Position numbers and translations under genes: made by a program. From Bradyrhizobium sp. CCBAU 51627 (GTDB lineage: Bacteria > Pseudomonadota > Alphaproteobacteria > Rhizobiales > Xanthobacteraceae), in contig NZ_LBJG01000024.1 in the NCBI RefSeq assembly GCF_028128765.1, positions 868,001-932,000 on the forward strand: DNA of 64,000 bases, written 5' to 3'. Positions within the stretch are counted from its first letter, which is position 1. Each line of letters starts with the position of its first letter. The notes under the pieces are model-generated. The model was not told where the DNA came from and made no database searches. It saw nothing but the letters and a program-made list of their open reading frames with translations. Below are positions 50,046-58,460 of this stretch, piece after piece.

Positions 50046-50987
50046 TCAGCTTCTGAGGAACGGCAGAATGTGGCTCAAAACAGCCTCCGGCTTTTCCAGA
50101 TGAAGGAAATGACCGACGCCCGGCATGACGACGCGCTCGAAGCCTTTCGTGAAAGCTGCAGCCATATCGTCGCTGAGACGCACCGACATGCAGCCGTCCT
50201 CCTCGCCGTGCAGATAGAGTGTCGGGACGGCGATCGGGCCGTTCGCGCGAGCTTCCAGGGCTTGCGCCTCCGCTTCGGGCGGCGGAGTGAACAATTGCCG
50301 ATAGTAGGAGAGCGTCTGAAGTAGTACTCCGGGTTGGCTGAACGCTTCGATCAGCGCCATGCGATCCGAAGCCGGCATCTCATAGCCCGGGGACCACTCC
50401 CGCCAGAGCCGATCGAGGAAGGCGAAATCGTTCAGCTGAACGGCTGGCTCGGCAAAACGCGAGTGAAAGAAGAACATATACCAGCTTCGTCGCTGTTGAT
50501 CGCCGTCGGCGACGAACGCCTGCGGCAGGCCTTTCCCATAGGGGACAGCCAGCCCTACGAGCTTGCGGATTCGCGACGCGTCGAGGCTTGCTGCGGAATA
50601 GGCAGCTCGAGCTCCGAAATCGTGACCGATGACGTGAGCCTGTTCGGCGCCCAAAGCTTCGATCAGTGCGAGGACGTCTTGTCCAAGTGCCGCCGCACGG
50701 TAGGATCCGTCAGGCGCAGCACCACCAGCCCAATATCCGCGCAGGGATGGAGCAACCGCCCGATATCCCTCCTGCGCGAGGCGGCCAAGGACGTGAACCC
50801 AGCTTTGCGAATGATCGGGAAAGCCGTGCAAGCACAGCACAAGCGGCCCGTCCCCGGCTTCGAGGACCGGAAACTCCAGTCCGTTGGCCGAAACCACCCG
50901 TTTGCGGATCTCATGCGATTCGGAGTTCTGGCCGATCCGCCCTGGAATGCCGGGGCGATCGGGCAAATGCGCAGCAGTTCTCGTCAT
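50046..50987 (-). CDS. Epoxide-hydrolase-like alpha/beta hydrolase
   Basis: 313 residues from the ATG at 50985-50987 (GGAG upstream). LVLCLHGFPDHSQSWVHVL is the oxyanion segment and D123 in VIGHDFGARAAYS is an aspartate nucleophile, as in epoxide hydrolases and haloalkane dehalogenases; VMPGVGHFLHLEKPE gives the histidine. It would open an epoxide or split an ester-like bond. The shared TetR operator lies 25 bp upstream of its start and the second TetR gene is divergent. Confidence 0.88.
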   Translation of the reverse strand: MTRTAAHLPDRPGIPGRIGQNSESHEIRKRVVSANGLEFPVLEAGDGPLVLCLHGFPDHSQSWVHVLGRLAQEGYRAVAPSLRGYWAGGAAPDGSYRAAALGQDVLALIEALGAEQAHVIGHDFGARAAYSAASLDASRIRKLVGLAVPYGKGLPQAFVADGDQQRRSWYMFFFHSRFAEPAVQLNDFAFLDRLWREWSPGYEMPASDRMALIEAFSQPGVLLQTLSYYRQLFTPPPEAEAQALEARANGPIAVPTLYLHGEEDGCMSVRLSDDMAAAFTKGFERVVMPGVGHFLHLEKPEAVLSHILPFLRS

Positions 50988-51011
50988 TGCCAAGGCTCCT
51001 CGTGAAATGTA

Positions 51012-51027
51012 GATGATGAGTATCATC
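51012..51027. promoter_or_regulatory. TetR-type operator GATGATGAGTATCATC
   Basis: Differs at two positions from the operator at 44972-44987. It is placed over the hydrolase promoter and upstream of the divergent TetR gene. Confidence 0.65.
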
Positions 51028-51206
51028 CAGAAGCGGAGCTACGTAATTCAATGTTGAATAAGTGTGGCAGCAGCTTTGCCGTGTCAGGCTGCCTTGGGTT
51101 GGACTACGATCCAACGGAGTCGCGATCGAACCAAAGGAGTGACCCGAGGGGGAGATATGGTTCCGCGAGTTTTTGATCGGCGGTCGTCCGCAAATGGCGA
51201 GACATA

Positions 51207-51875
51207 ATGCGATACGAGAAAGGTCATAGAGCCGGAACGTCGGCTCGTATCGTCGAGTGCGCCTCGGCTCGTATCCGCGAGAGGGGAATCGAAAGCATCA
51301 AAGTGGCCGGACTCATGAAGTCCGCCGGCCTAACGCACGGCGGCTTCTACCTCCATTTCAAGTCTCGTCGTGATCTGATCGAAAAGGCCTTCGCTCAAGC
51401 CATGGGCGGATCGGTAGAGAGGTGGCGGAAGGTTGCGGATGGATCGAGCCCCGACGAGCGCCTTCGGAGGATCGTCGATTGCTACTTGACGCAGCAACAC
51501 CGGGAAGACGTTGGCCATGGTTGCGCTCTACCATCACTCGGAGCCGAGGTTCCTCGGGCCGGCGCCGCCATAAGGAAAACGTTTTCCAGCGGCTTGCGAG
51601 AGATGATTGCGCTCTTGGCCGAAGACCCGCGCGGCATTTCGAAGCGAAACGCGATCTCGATCGTATCGGAAATGGTCGGGGCTCTGCTTTTGGCCCGGGC
51701 AGTCGATCATCCCGAGTTCGCTTCGGATATATTGAGTGCGGCGCGCGCGTCCGTCCTTGGCGCCGATCCGCAAACGACCGGAACGTCCGAAAGGCAGCGC
51801 AAATCTGCGCAAAGGACCGTCCGACAAGGGTCAAAACAGGCTCGCAGCCGGAAGAATTCCAAGCAATCAGCCTGA
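51207..51875 (+). CDS. TetR-family repressor
   Basis: 222 residues. The N-terminal HTH (TSARIVECASARIRERGIES, then LMKSAGLTHGGFYLHFKSRRDLIEKAF) is of the same subgroup as the TetR protein at 45016, and HGCALPSLGAEVPRAG corresponds to its cysteine-bearing segment. The last 35 residues are strongly basic (QRKSAQRTVRQGSKQARSRK). It probably controls the divergent hydrolase. Similar operators at both loci mean the two regulators may cross-talk. Confidence 0.92.
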   Translation: MRYEKGHRAGTSARIVECASARIRERGIESIKVAGLMKSAGLTHGGFYLHFKSRRDLIEKAFAQAMGGSVERWRKVADGSSPDERLRRIVDCYLTQQHREDVGHGCALPSLGAEVPRAGAAIRKTFSSGLREMIALLAEDPRGISKRNAISIVSEMVGALLLARAVDHPEFASDILSAARASVLGADPQTTGTSERQRKSAQRTVRQGSKQARSRKNSKQSA

Positions 51876-51910
51876 GCTGCCGCGGGCGGGGCGGGAACGC
51901 GCTAGAAGGT

Positions 51911-52843
51911 TCAAGCTCCCAGCTTCGTGGCATCGGCTTCCAGGGCCTTGGCAACCCCCTTAAGCCATTTGTGGACCGCCTTGATCTTCTCGGACGAATG
52001 ATCGAGTTTTCGATGCGTAAAGTAGAAGTCTCTGAGGGCCACGCTCTTAGAGGACCAATTCTGTATGACAGTTAAGGCGCCGCTGCCAATCAGCGGCGCG
52101 ACCAAGGGAAACGGCGCCAGTATTGCGCCCATCGATGACCTGGCCATCTGTATGGCCGTCAAAAGACTGTCCGCGATCAGCTCAGGTTCTTTCGACTGAA
52201 CCTTCGGGTCGTATTCCTCGAACCATCGTTGCCAGAGGTCGGGTGCGGTCGCGAATTTTATCAATGGCAGCTTCGTCAAATCATTCGGTTGCTGAATGGG
52301 AGGGAACCGATCCAAGAGCTTCTGGTCGGCGCAGGGGACAGCGCGTGACCTGAGCAGCCTATGATAGGTGAGGCTGCCGAAGGGAGGGTCGCCGAACTGA
52401 ACCGCAGCATCGATGTTGTCTCTCTCGAAATCGGCCGGAGTGTTCTTTGCCTCGAGCCTCAAATCGAGGCCCGGATTGTCGATCCGGAATTTCTCGATGT
52501 GTGGCAGTGCGGCGAGCATGGCGAACGTCGGGGTAACGCTTACTCTGACGGTGGGGCCTCGCTTTCTGTCCTCGAGAAGGTCGCTTGCGCGAAACAGTTC
52601 GTTGAAAGCACTGAGCACGGCAGCGGCATAAATCGCGCCACTTTCGGTGAGCTCGATATTCCGGCCGCTGCGCTGAACGAGCTGAATCCCGAAATGCGCT
52701 TCGAGCGTGCGTATCTGATGCGTAATTGCGGACGGCGTGAGGTTCAGACTCTCGGAAGCAAGTTTGACGCTGCCCGAACGTGCGAGAGCTTCGAATGCGC
52801 GAAGGCTGGCCAAGGGGGGAAGGGTTGATGGTGCATTCGACAT
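51911..52843 (-). CDS. LysR-family regulator (GcvA-like)
   Basis: 310 residues: LysR HTH at 10-70 (LASLRAFEALARSGSVKLASESLNLTPSAITHQIRTLEAHFG) and a periplasmic-binding-like effector domain. PPLASLRAFEA is typical of the GcvA/beta-lactamase-regulator subgroup. It is divergent from the class II aldolase/solute-binding cluster with 170 bp between, and a T-N11-A type palindrome in the gap, so it most likely activates that cluster in response to a pathway acid. Confidence 0.93.
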   Translation of the reverse strand: MSNAPSTLPPLASLRAFEALARSGSVKLASESLNLTPSAITHQIRTLEAHFGIQLVQRSGRNIELTESGAIYAAAVLSAFNELFRASDLLEDRKRGPTVRVSVTPTFAMLAALPHIEKFRIDNPGLDLRLEAKNTPADFERDNIDAAVQFGDPPFGSLTYHRLLRSRAVPCADQKLLDRFPPIQQPNDLTKLPLIKFATAPDLWQRWFEEYDPKVQSKEPELIADSLLTAIQMARSSMGAILAPFPLVAPLIGSGALTVIQNWSSKSVALRDFYFTHRKLDHSSEKIKAVHKWLKGVAKALEADATKLGA

Positions 52844-52871
52844 CTTTGCCCTGAGCCTGATTCAACGATCC

Positions 52872-52889
52872 ACAATCGATTTCAATTGT
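52872..52889. promoter_or_regulatory. LysR-type operator candidate
   Basis: ACAAT (52872-52876) and ATTGT (52885-52889) flank eight bases, giving an 18-bp interrupted palindrome with the T-N11-A spacing common to LysR boxes. It lies 29 bp upstream of the lysR-type start. Confidence 0.5.
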
Positions 52890-53015
52890 TTTCTTCCCGT
52901 TTGCTGGTCAGCTTAGTGGAAGCAAGTGACGCTCCATAGCACGATTTGGGCTTCGGGCGGCGTCGGAATGTTGCGTAGCGCCAAGCTAACGCACATCGAT
53001 AGGGAGGTCGGAAGA

Positions 53016-53837
53016 ATGAACGTTGCCCAGCGACAGGATTCGCATTCAGAGGCTGTGACGAAGATCGGAGTTGGGTTGCCGCAGCCCCCCGTCTTCAAGA
53101 ACTTGGCCGAGGAGAGGCAGCACCGAAAGGAACGGCTTGCAGCCGGCCTCAGGCTTTTCGCGAAGTTCGGGTTCGATGAGGGAGTGGCCGGTCACATAAC
53201 CGTACGCGATCCGGAATTTACGGATACGTTCTGGGTAAACGGCTTCGGAATGAGCTTCGGTCTGATCAAGGCGTCGGACCTCATCCGGGTCAATCACAAA
53301 GGCAAAGTTGTCGAAGGAGATCATCCTGTCAACGCGGCGGCATTCGCGATCCACGCGAGCGTCCATGCTGCTCGCCCCGATTCCGTCGGTGCGGCACATT
53401 CGCACTCCACGCATGGGCGTGCATTCTCGACGCTTGCGCGGAAGCTCGAACCGATAACCCAGGATGCATGCGCTTTTTACCAGGATCATGGACTCTATGA
53501 GGATTACGGCGGGGTCGCGGTCGAATTGGACGAAGGCCAACGTATTGCTCAGGCTCTCGGCTCACAGAAGGCAGTCATCCTGCAGAACCACGGACTTCTG
53601 ACCGTCGGACAAACGGTCGACGAGGCGGTTTGGTGGTTCATCACGATGGAGCGGTCGTGCCAGGTGCAGTTGCTTGCCGAGGCCGCGGCGGCGCGCACGG
53701 GACAGGCTCTGAAGACTATACCTGAAGAGTCCGCAAAACAGGCTTCCGCGATCCTGGGCTCTCCGAGGGCCGGATGGTTCCAATTCCAGACGCTGTATTC
53801 GAAGATCGTGAAGGAGCAACCGGATCTACTCCAGTGA
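53016..53837 (+). CDS. Class II aldolase/adducin-family protein 1
   Basis: 273 residues from ATG 53016, after GGGAGG. The zinc ligands of the family are present: H128 and H130 in GAAHSHSTHG and H192 in LQNHGLLTVG. Known members are fuculose/ribulose-phosphate aldolases or epimerases; those without phosphate-binding residues, as probably here, are decarboxylases or lyases of small hydroxy-keto acids. It is followed 28 bp later by a second, different member. Confidence 0.88.
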   Translation: MNVAQRQDSHSEAVTKIGVGLPQPPVFKNLAEERQHRKERLAAGLRLFAKFGFDEGVAGHITVRDPEFTDTFWVNGFGMSFGLIKASDLIRVNHKGKVVEGDHPVNAAAFAIHASVHAARPDSVGAAHSHSTHGRAFSTLARKLEPITQDACAFYQDHGLYEDYGGVAVELDEGQRIAQALGSQKAVILQNHGLLTVGQTVDEAVWWFITMERSCQVQLLAEAAAARTGQALKTIPEESAKQASAILGSPRAGWFQFQTLYSKIVKEQPDLLQ

Positions 53838-53865
53838 GAGGCTTTCGCCGGAGGGGAGTCCACGC

Positions 53866-54654
53866 ATGAATATCCAAAATACGACCCATACCGTCAGCGG
53901 CGCCGGCACAAATGTCGAGCTGCTCGTTCGAGAAGATCTCGCTGCGCTCTACCATATCTTTTCCGACAGAGGATGGTGCGAGCACATATATAATCACATC
54001 ACGGCTCGCGTTCCGGGCCCGGACAAACAGTTCCTGATAAATTCGTTCGGCTTGACCTACGACGAAGTCACGGCATCCAATCTCATCAAAATCGATCTTG
54101 ATGGTAACAAGGTCATCGATGTTCCGGGGCGCGTCAACAAGGCGGGGTTCGTTATTCATTCCGCGATTCACGCCGCTCGGGAAGATGTCCACTTCATCGC
54201 CCATACGCATACGACCGCCGGGGTCGCGGTCGCGTGCAGCGATCGGGGGCTGTGTCATGACAGCTTTTACGGAGCGATGCTCTACGAGCAAGTCGCGTAT
54301 CACGAATTCGAGGGAATCTCGACCGACCTAGGTGAGCGGGACCGTCTTGTGACGGCGCTCGGCGAGAAGAACTACATGATCATGAGGCATCATGGGCTGT
54401 TGGCATGCGGATCGACAGCTGCGGAGGCCTTGTTCCGCATGTCGATCCTGCAGCGCGCGTGCGAGATACAGCTCGCAGCGGCGACCTTCGGGAAGGACTG
54501 GCGGCCGCTGTCCGAAGAAGTGCTGCGCCGTACCGCTCGGCAGTTGAGGAGCGAGATCGCGAAGGGCTTCGACGATAACGTCGCGTTCGGCGAAGACGCC
54601 TTTGCGGCCTATCGGCGCAGTCTCGATGCAAGGGGAGCCCGATACAGGGATTGA
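53866..54654 (+). CDS. Class II aldolase/adducin-family protein 2
   Basis: 262 residues. FSDRGWCEHIYNHITARVPG and FIAHTHTTAGVAVACSDRG (H113, H115) with MRHHGLLACGSTAAEAL show the metal-binding adducin-head fold. It diverges substantially from its neighbour, so they are probably subunits or successive enzymes and not a fresh duplication. The solute-binding gene begins 65 bp downstream. Confidence 0.88.
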   Translation: MNIQNTTHTVSGAGTNVELLVREDLAALYHIFSDRGWCEHIYNHITARVPGPDKQFLINSFGLTYDEVTASNLIKIDLDGNKVIDVPGRVNKAGFVIHSAIHAAREDVHFIAHTHTTAGVAVACSDRGLCHDSFYGAMLYEQVAYHEFEGISTDLGERDRLVTALGEKNYMIMRHHGLLACGSTAAEALFRMSILQRACEIQLAAATFGKDWRPLSEEVLRRTARQLRSEIAKGFDDNVAFGEDAFAAYRRSLDARGARYRD

Positions 54655-54719
54655 GCTCGATCGACGCCTCGCGAAATTGGAAGGCGTGCTTTGATGGAAC
54701 CCGCGTTGGAGGGACGCTC

Positions 54720-55928
54720 ATGCTTCTGAACAGGATGTTTGCCGCGACGTTGCTTCTCGCGATCGCGGCGTCGCTGACTTCGAGAGCGGCGCAGGCAGAA
54801 GATGCGATCGGAGTAACCCCGACGGAAATCAAGATCGGAACGACGTTCCCATTCAGTGGTCCCGCCTCGGTGTTGGGAAACGTTGGCAAAGCTCTGATCG
54901 GTTACGTGAACTATATCAATGATCGAGGGGGCGTTAGCGGCCGAAAAATCAATCTTATCGCGCTAGATGACGCATACACACCCAGCAAATCGGTGGAGCT
55001 GAACCGCAGACTTGTGGAGAGTGACGAAGTCGCATTTCTCTTCAGCCCGCTGGGTACCGCGAGCATCTCGGCCGTCCTGAAATACGCGAACAATCGTAAA
55101 GTACCGCATCTCTTCGTGGTATCCGGTGCGAACAAATTCACGAACGGCGCCGAATTTCCCTACACGACCACCGGCCTTCCGAGCTTCGAAGTCGAGGGCA
55201 AGGTCTACGCGAGGTACATCAGTCAGAATAAGCCTGGTGCGCGAATTGCCGTCCTGTACCAGAACGACGACATGGGAAAGGACCTGCTGAAGGGAGTGCG
55301 CTCCTACCTGAAGGACGACTTCGACAAGTTGGTGACGGCCAGGTCCTATGAGATCACCGACCCGACGGTCGATTCCCAGATCGTGACCTTGAAAAGCACG
55401 GGGGCCGAAGTGATCTTCTTCGGCGGCTCTCCGAAATTCGCAGCGCAGGCATTAAGGAGAATTCGGGAGATCAACTGGAATCCTTTGATCGTTCTCAATC
55501 TTGCTGCGAGCACGGTCGCCGGCGCACTCGTCCCGGCGGGGCTGGAGAACGCTAAGGGTGTCGTTTCGAGCACTTTCTTCAAGGATCCGATGGACCCGAA
55601 TTGGGCGAACGATCCCGACGTCATCGCCTACAAGGCCTTCCTCGCGAAGTATATCCCTGGCGGAGATGTCGCTGAGCAGACCTATACGGTGGGCTACGTT
55701 CAAGGGGAAATTCTGGCGCACGTGCTCGAGCAGTGCGGAGACGATCTGTCCCGCGAGAACATTCTCAAGCAGGCACTCAACATCAAGAGCTTTTCGCCGT
55801 CCCTTGTTCTGCCTGGAATTTCGATCAACACAAGCGCTGAAAACCACCAGGCTTGGACGACTCTTCAGCTCCAGCAGTTCAATGGCACCACCTACGTTCC
55901 GGTAGGCAACCTCATCAACGCTGACTGA
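54720..55928 (+). CDS. ABC transporter substrate-binding protein (LivJ type)
   Basis: 402 residues from ATG 54720 (GGAGGG upstream). Signal peptide 1-26 (FAATLLLAIAASLTSRAAQA), then VTPTEIKIGTTFPFSGPASV, very similar in order and motifs to the protein at 16195 (shared NDRGGVxGRKIN, RLVESDEVAF and LYQNDDxGKDL). Both are orphan binding proteins without permease genes. In this cluster it probably imports the substrate of the aldolase-family pair. Confidence 0.94.
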   Translation: MLLNRMFAATLLLAIAASLTSRAAQAEDAIGVTPTEIKIGTTFPFSGPASVLGNVGKALIGYVNYINDRGGVSGRKINLIALDDAYTPSKSVELNRRLVESDEVAFLFSPLGTASISAVLKYANNRKVPHLFVVSGANKFTNGAEFPYTTTGLPSFEVEGKVYARYISQNKPGARIAVLYQNDDMGKDLLKGVRSYLKDDFDKLVTARSYEITDPTVDSQIVTLKSTGAEVIFFGGSPKFAAQALRRIREINWNPLIVLNLAASTVAGALVPAGLENAKGVVSSTFFKDPMDPNWANDPDVIAYKAFLAKYIPGGDVAEQTYTVGYVQGEILAHVLEQCGDDLSRENILKQALNIKSFSPSLVLPGISINTSAENHQAWTTLQLQQFNGTTYVPVGNLINAD

Positions 55929-56026
55929 TGTCGTAAGCTCGATAGCAGCCCTAATGCGGGCGTTTTCTCGACGGAGCGGGTGTCATGGTTGGCGCCCGCC
56001 GATCGTGTAACCACAGGAGAACGAAA

Positions 56027-56956
56027 TTGCGAATATTGGTGATCGGAGCGGGAGCCTTGGGCGGCTATTTCGGGGCGAGGCTCTTGGCTGCCGGGCGTGA
56101 TGTCACGTTCCTCGTGCGGCCGGCCCGCGCAGAAGCGCTCAAGAAGAATGGGCTTGCCGTCAGGAGCCCGGCCGGCGATCTCAATCTGCCGTCGCCGCCA
56201 ACCGTGACATCCGAACGGCTGAAAGGCCAGTATGATCTGATATTGTTGAGCTGCAAGGCCTATGACCTCGAAGATGCCATTCAGTCTTTCGCGCCCGCGG
56301 TCGGAGACGACACGGTCATCATTCCCTTTTTGAATGGTCTGCGTCATATTGATGTGCTGAACGCCCGCTTCGGGAAGGAGAAGGTGTTTGGGGGCCAATG
56401 CGCCATCTCGGCCACGCTGTCTGCGAACGGCGAGATCCTCCATCTTGTCGATTTGCATACGCTGAGTTTTGGCGAGCAAAACGGGGCGCGATCGAAACAC
56501 CGCGATGAGATCATCGCGGCATTGTCAGGCGCCAATTTTATTGCCGAGGCCAGCGACAACATCCTGCAGGACATGTGGGAGAAATGGGTGTTCATCGCCA
56601 CGGCCGCCGGCTCGACCTGCCTGATGCGAGCGTCGATCGGGGATATCGTCGCCGCCGACGCATCAGACCTTGTGATGAAGCTTTTCGACGAGTGCAGCGG
56701 GATCGCGGCCGGGGCAGGGTTTGAACCACGTCCTGCCTATAAGGAACGCACGCGGTCCATCTTTACAATGCCAGGCTCGCCGCTCATGGCGTCCATGCTG
56801 CGCGATATCGAGAAACGATCACGGACAGAAGGCGACCATGTTCTGGGCGACCTCCTCGGCCGGGCCAAAACAGGAGAAATTCCTGTCCTTCTGAACGCGG
56901 CCTATGCGCATGTGAAGTCTTATGAGGCGCGTCGCGCCAGAGAAGCTGGTAAGTAG
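56027..56956 (+). CDS. Ketopantoate reductase-like (PanE/ApbA) protein
   Basis: 309 residues from TTG 56027, nine bases after AGGAG. RILVIGAGALGGYFGARLLAAG binds NADPH; the family lysine is in MWEKWVFIATAAG. PanE homologues in catabolic clusters reduce 2-keto acids other than ketopantoate, so a role in vitamin biosynthesis is unlikely here. It is followed by a 2-hydroxyacid oxidase, making an interconversion of 2-keto and 2-hydroxy acids plausible. Confidence 0.9.
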   Translation: MRILVIGAGALGGYFGARLLAAGRDVTFLVRPARAEALKKNGLAVRSPAGDLNLPSPPTVTSERLKGQYDLILLSCKAYDLEDAIQSFAPAVGDDTVIIPFLNGLRHIDVLNARFGKEKVFGGQCAISATLSANGEILHLVDLHTLSFGEQNGARSKHRDEIIAALSGANFIAEASDNILQDMWEKWVFIATAAGSTCLMRASIGDIVAADASDLVMKLFDECSGIAAGAGFEPRPAYKERTRSIFTMPGSPLMASMLRDIEKRSRTEGDHVLGDLLGRAKTGEIPVLLNAAYAHVKSYEARRAREAGK

Positions 56957-57173
56957 GAACGAAACTGGAGGCCGGAAGCAAGCTCGCGCGTTCTCGCGGT
57001 CGTCTCGGACCCGGGGGGATAAACCCGTCTTCCAGCCGCTTCGAGGGGCGGTCGAGCGCGTGGGCGTCTTCAGTCTGCCTGCCGGCATAAATGAAAGAGC
57101 TGAAAACGTCGGGCGCTATGCCAAACACCTCGCGAAAGCTGCGGCCGCGCTACCCAGCTATCGCGAGGAATAG
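56957..57173 (+). pseudogene. Possible C-terminal remnant between panE-like and oxidase genes
   Basis: A reading frame overlapping the end of the preceding gene continues to TAG at 57171-57173 with protein-like composition toward its end (VGVFSLPAGINERAENVGRY and AKHLAKAAAALPSYREE). No start with a ribosome site is seen. It may be the tail of a deleted gene, or simply non-coding. Confidence 0.25.
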
Positions 57174-57190
57174 GACTCCGGGAGGACACG

Positions 57191-58354
57191 TTGGGTCACT
57201 ACGGCGACTACCAGACAGAAATCTATGTTGGCGGCCTCAGCGGAAAGCTGCCGAAACTGCCGGTCGACTTCCGCGAATTGGAAGCCCGCGCACATGCTGC
57301 GATGAATCCCAGTCTTGTGGCCTACGTGGCCGGAGGTTGCGGCAACGAGCATACGCAAAATGCAAACGTCTCGGCATTTGAGCGGTGGGGTTTGATGCCT
57401 CGTATGTTGGTTGGCGCTGCGAGCCGAGACCTGTCGATCGAACTTTTCGGAATGCAGCTTCCCACCCCGCTTTTCATGAGCCCAATCGGCGTCATTGGCT
57501 TATGCGCGCAGGACTTACGCGGCGACATTGCGACGGCGAAGGCTGCGTCAAAAATCGGCGTACCGATGGTGGCGTCAACCTTCAGCGTCGATCCCCTCGA
57601 GAACGTGGCCGCCGAACTTGGGAATACGCCAGGTTTTTTTCAGCTCTATACGCCCACCGATAGGGAGGTCGCCGAGAGCCTGGTGCGCAGGGCCGAGGCG
57701 GCGGGATTCAAGGCTCTCGTGGTCACTTTGGACACATGGATCACGGGGTGGCGCCCGCGAGACCTCAATTTGGCGAATTTTCCGCAGTTTCACGGACATG
57801 TTCTTAGCAACTATTTTTCGGATCCCGTGTTTCGCGGTAGGCTGCAAAACCCTCCCGAGGAGGATCTTCGGGCCGCAGTGATGCAATGGGCCAAAATATT
57901 CGGAAATCCTTTGACCTGGAACGATCTTCCCTGGTTGCGCTCGCTGACCAAACTTCCGCTCGTCCTGAAAGGAATCTGCCACCCCGATGATGCCCGGCGC
58001 GCGATCGATGCGGGGGTTGACGGCATCTTTTGCTCCAACCATGGGGGCCGCCAGGCGAACGGCGGCATCGCCGCGATCGACCTCCTGCCGGGCATTGTCA
58101 AAGCCTCGGGCAGAACGCCCGTTCTATTCGACTCCGGGATACGTTCGGGAACTGATGTGATCAAGGCGTTGGCCATGGGAGCCAAAGCCATCGGTGTTGG
58201 CCGACCGTATGCTTATGGGCTGGCGTTGGATGGCGTAGAGGGTATCGTTCATGTGCTTCGCTGCATCCTTGCGGAGGCAGACTTGCTCATGGCCGTGGAC
58301 GGGTACCCGCGGTTGTCCGATCTCGACCCGTCATCGCTGCTTGCTCTCCGTTGA
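57191..58354 (+). CDS. FMN-dependent 2-hydroxyacid oxidase (lactate 2-monooxygenase-like)
   Basis: 387 residues from TTG 57191, six bases after GGGAGGA. FMN TIM barrel with Y45 (AYVAGGCGNEHT), LQLYTP-type loop (FFQLYTPTDRE), and the active-site H284-GGR287 in CSNHGGRQANGG. IRSGTDVIKALAMGAKAIGVGRP binds phosphate of FMN. It oxidises a 2-hydroxyacid to the 2-keto acid or decarboxylates it oxidatively, with oxygen as acceptor. It is the last plus-strand gene before a hairpin. Confidence 0.93.
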   Translation: MGHYGDYQTEIYVGGLSGKLPKLPVDFRELEARAHAAMNPSLVAYVAGGCGNEHTQNANVSAFERWGLMPRMLVGAASRDLSIELFGMQLPTPLFMSPIGVIGLCAQDLRGDIATAKAASKIGVPMVASTFSVDPLENVAAELGNTPGFFQLYTPTDREVAESLVRRAEAAGFKALVVTLDTWITGWRPRDLNLANFPQFHGHVLSNYFSDPVFRGRLQNPPEEDLRAAVMQWAKIFGNPLTWNDLPWLRSLTKLPLVLKGICHPDDARRAIDAGVDGIFCSNHGGRQANGGIAAIDLLPGIVKASGRTPVLFDSGIRSGTDVIKALAMGAKAIGVGRPYAYGLALDGVEGIVHVLRCILAEADLLMAVDGYPRLSDLDPSSLLALR

Positions 58355-58401
58355 GGCCGTCACTAAGCCGACATCCAGGCGAATGAAGGTGCATAGAAAT
58401 A

Positions 58402-58429
58402 GGGCCCGCAAGCTTAAGCTTGCGAGCCC
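58402..58429. terminator. Hairpin between convergent genes
   Basis: GGGCCCGCAAGC and GCTTGCGAGCCC pair over TTAA with one mismatch, 47 bases after the oxidase stop and 31 bases before the stop of the convergent dehydrogenase. It can serve both. Confidence 0.7.
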
Positions 58430-58460
58430 GATAGCACTCATTAACGGACAGCTCGACCGA

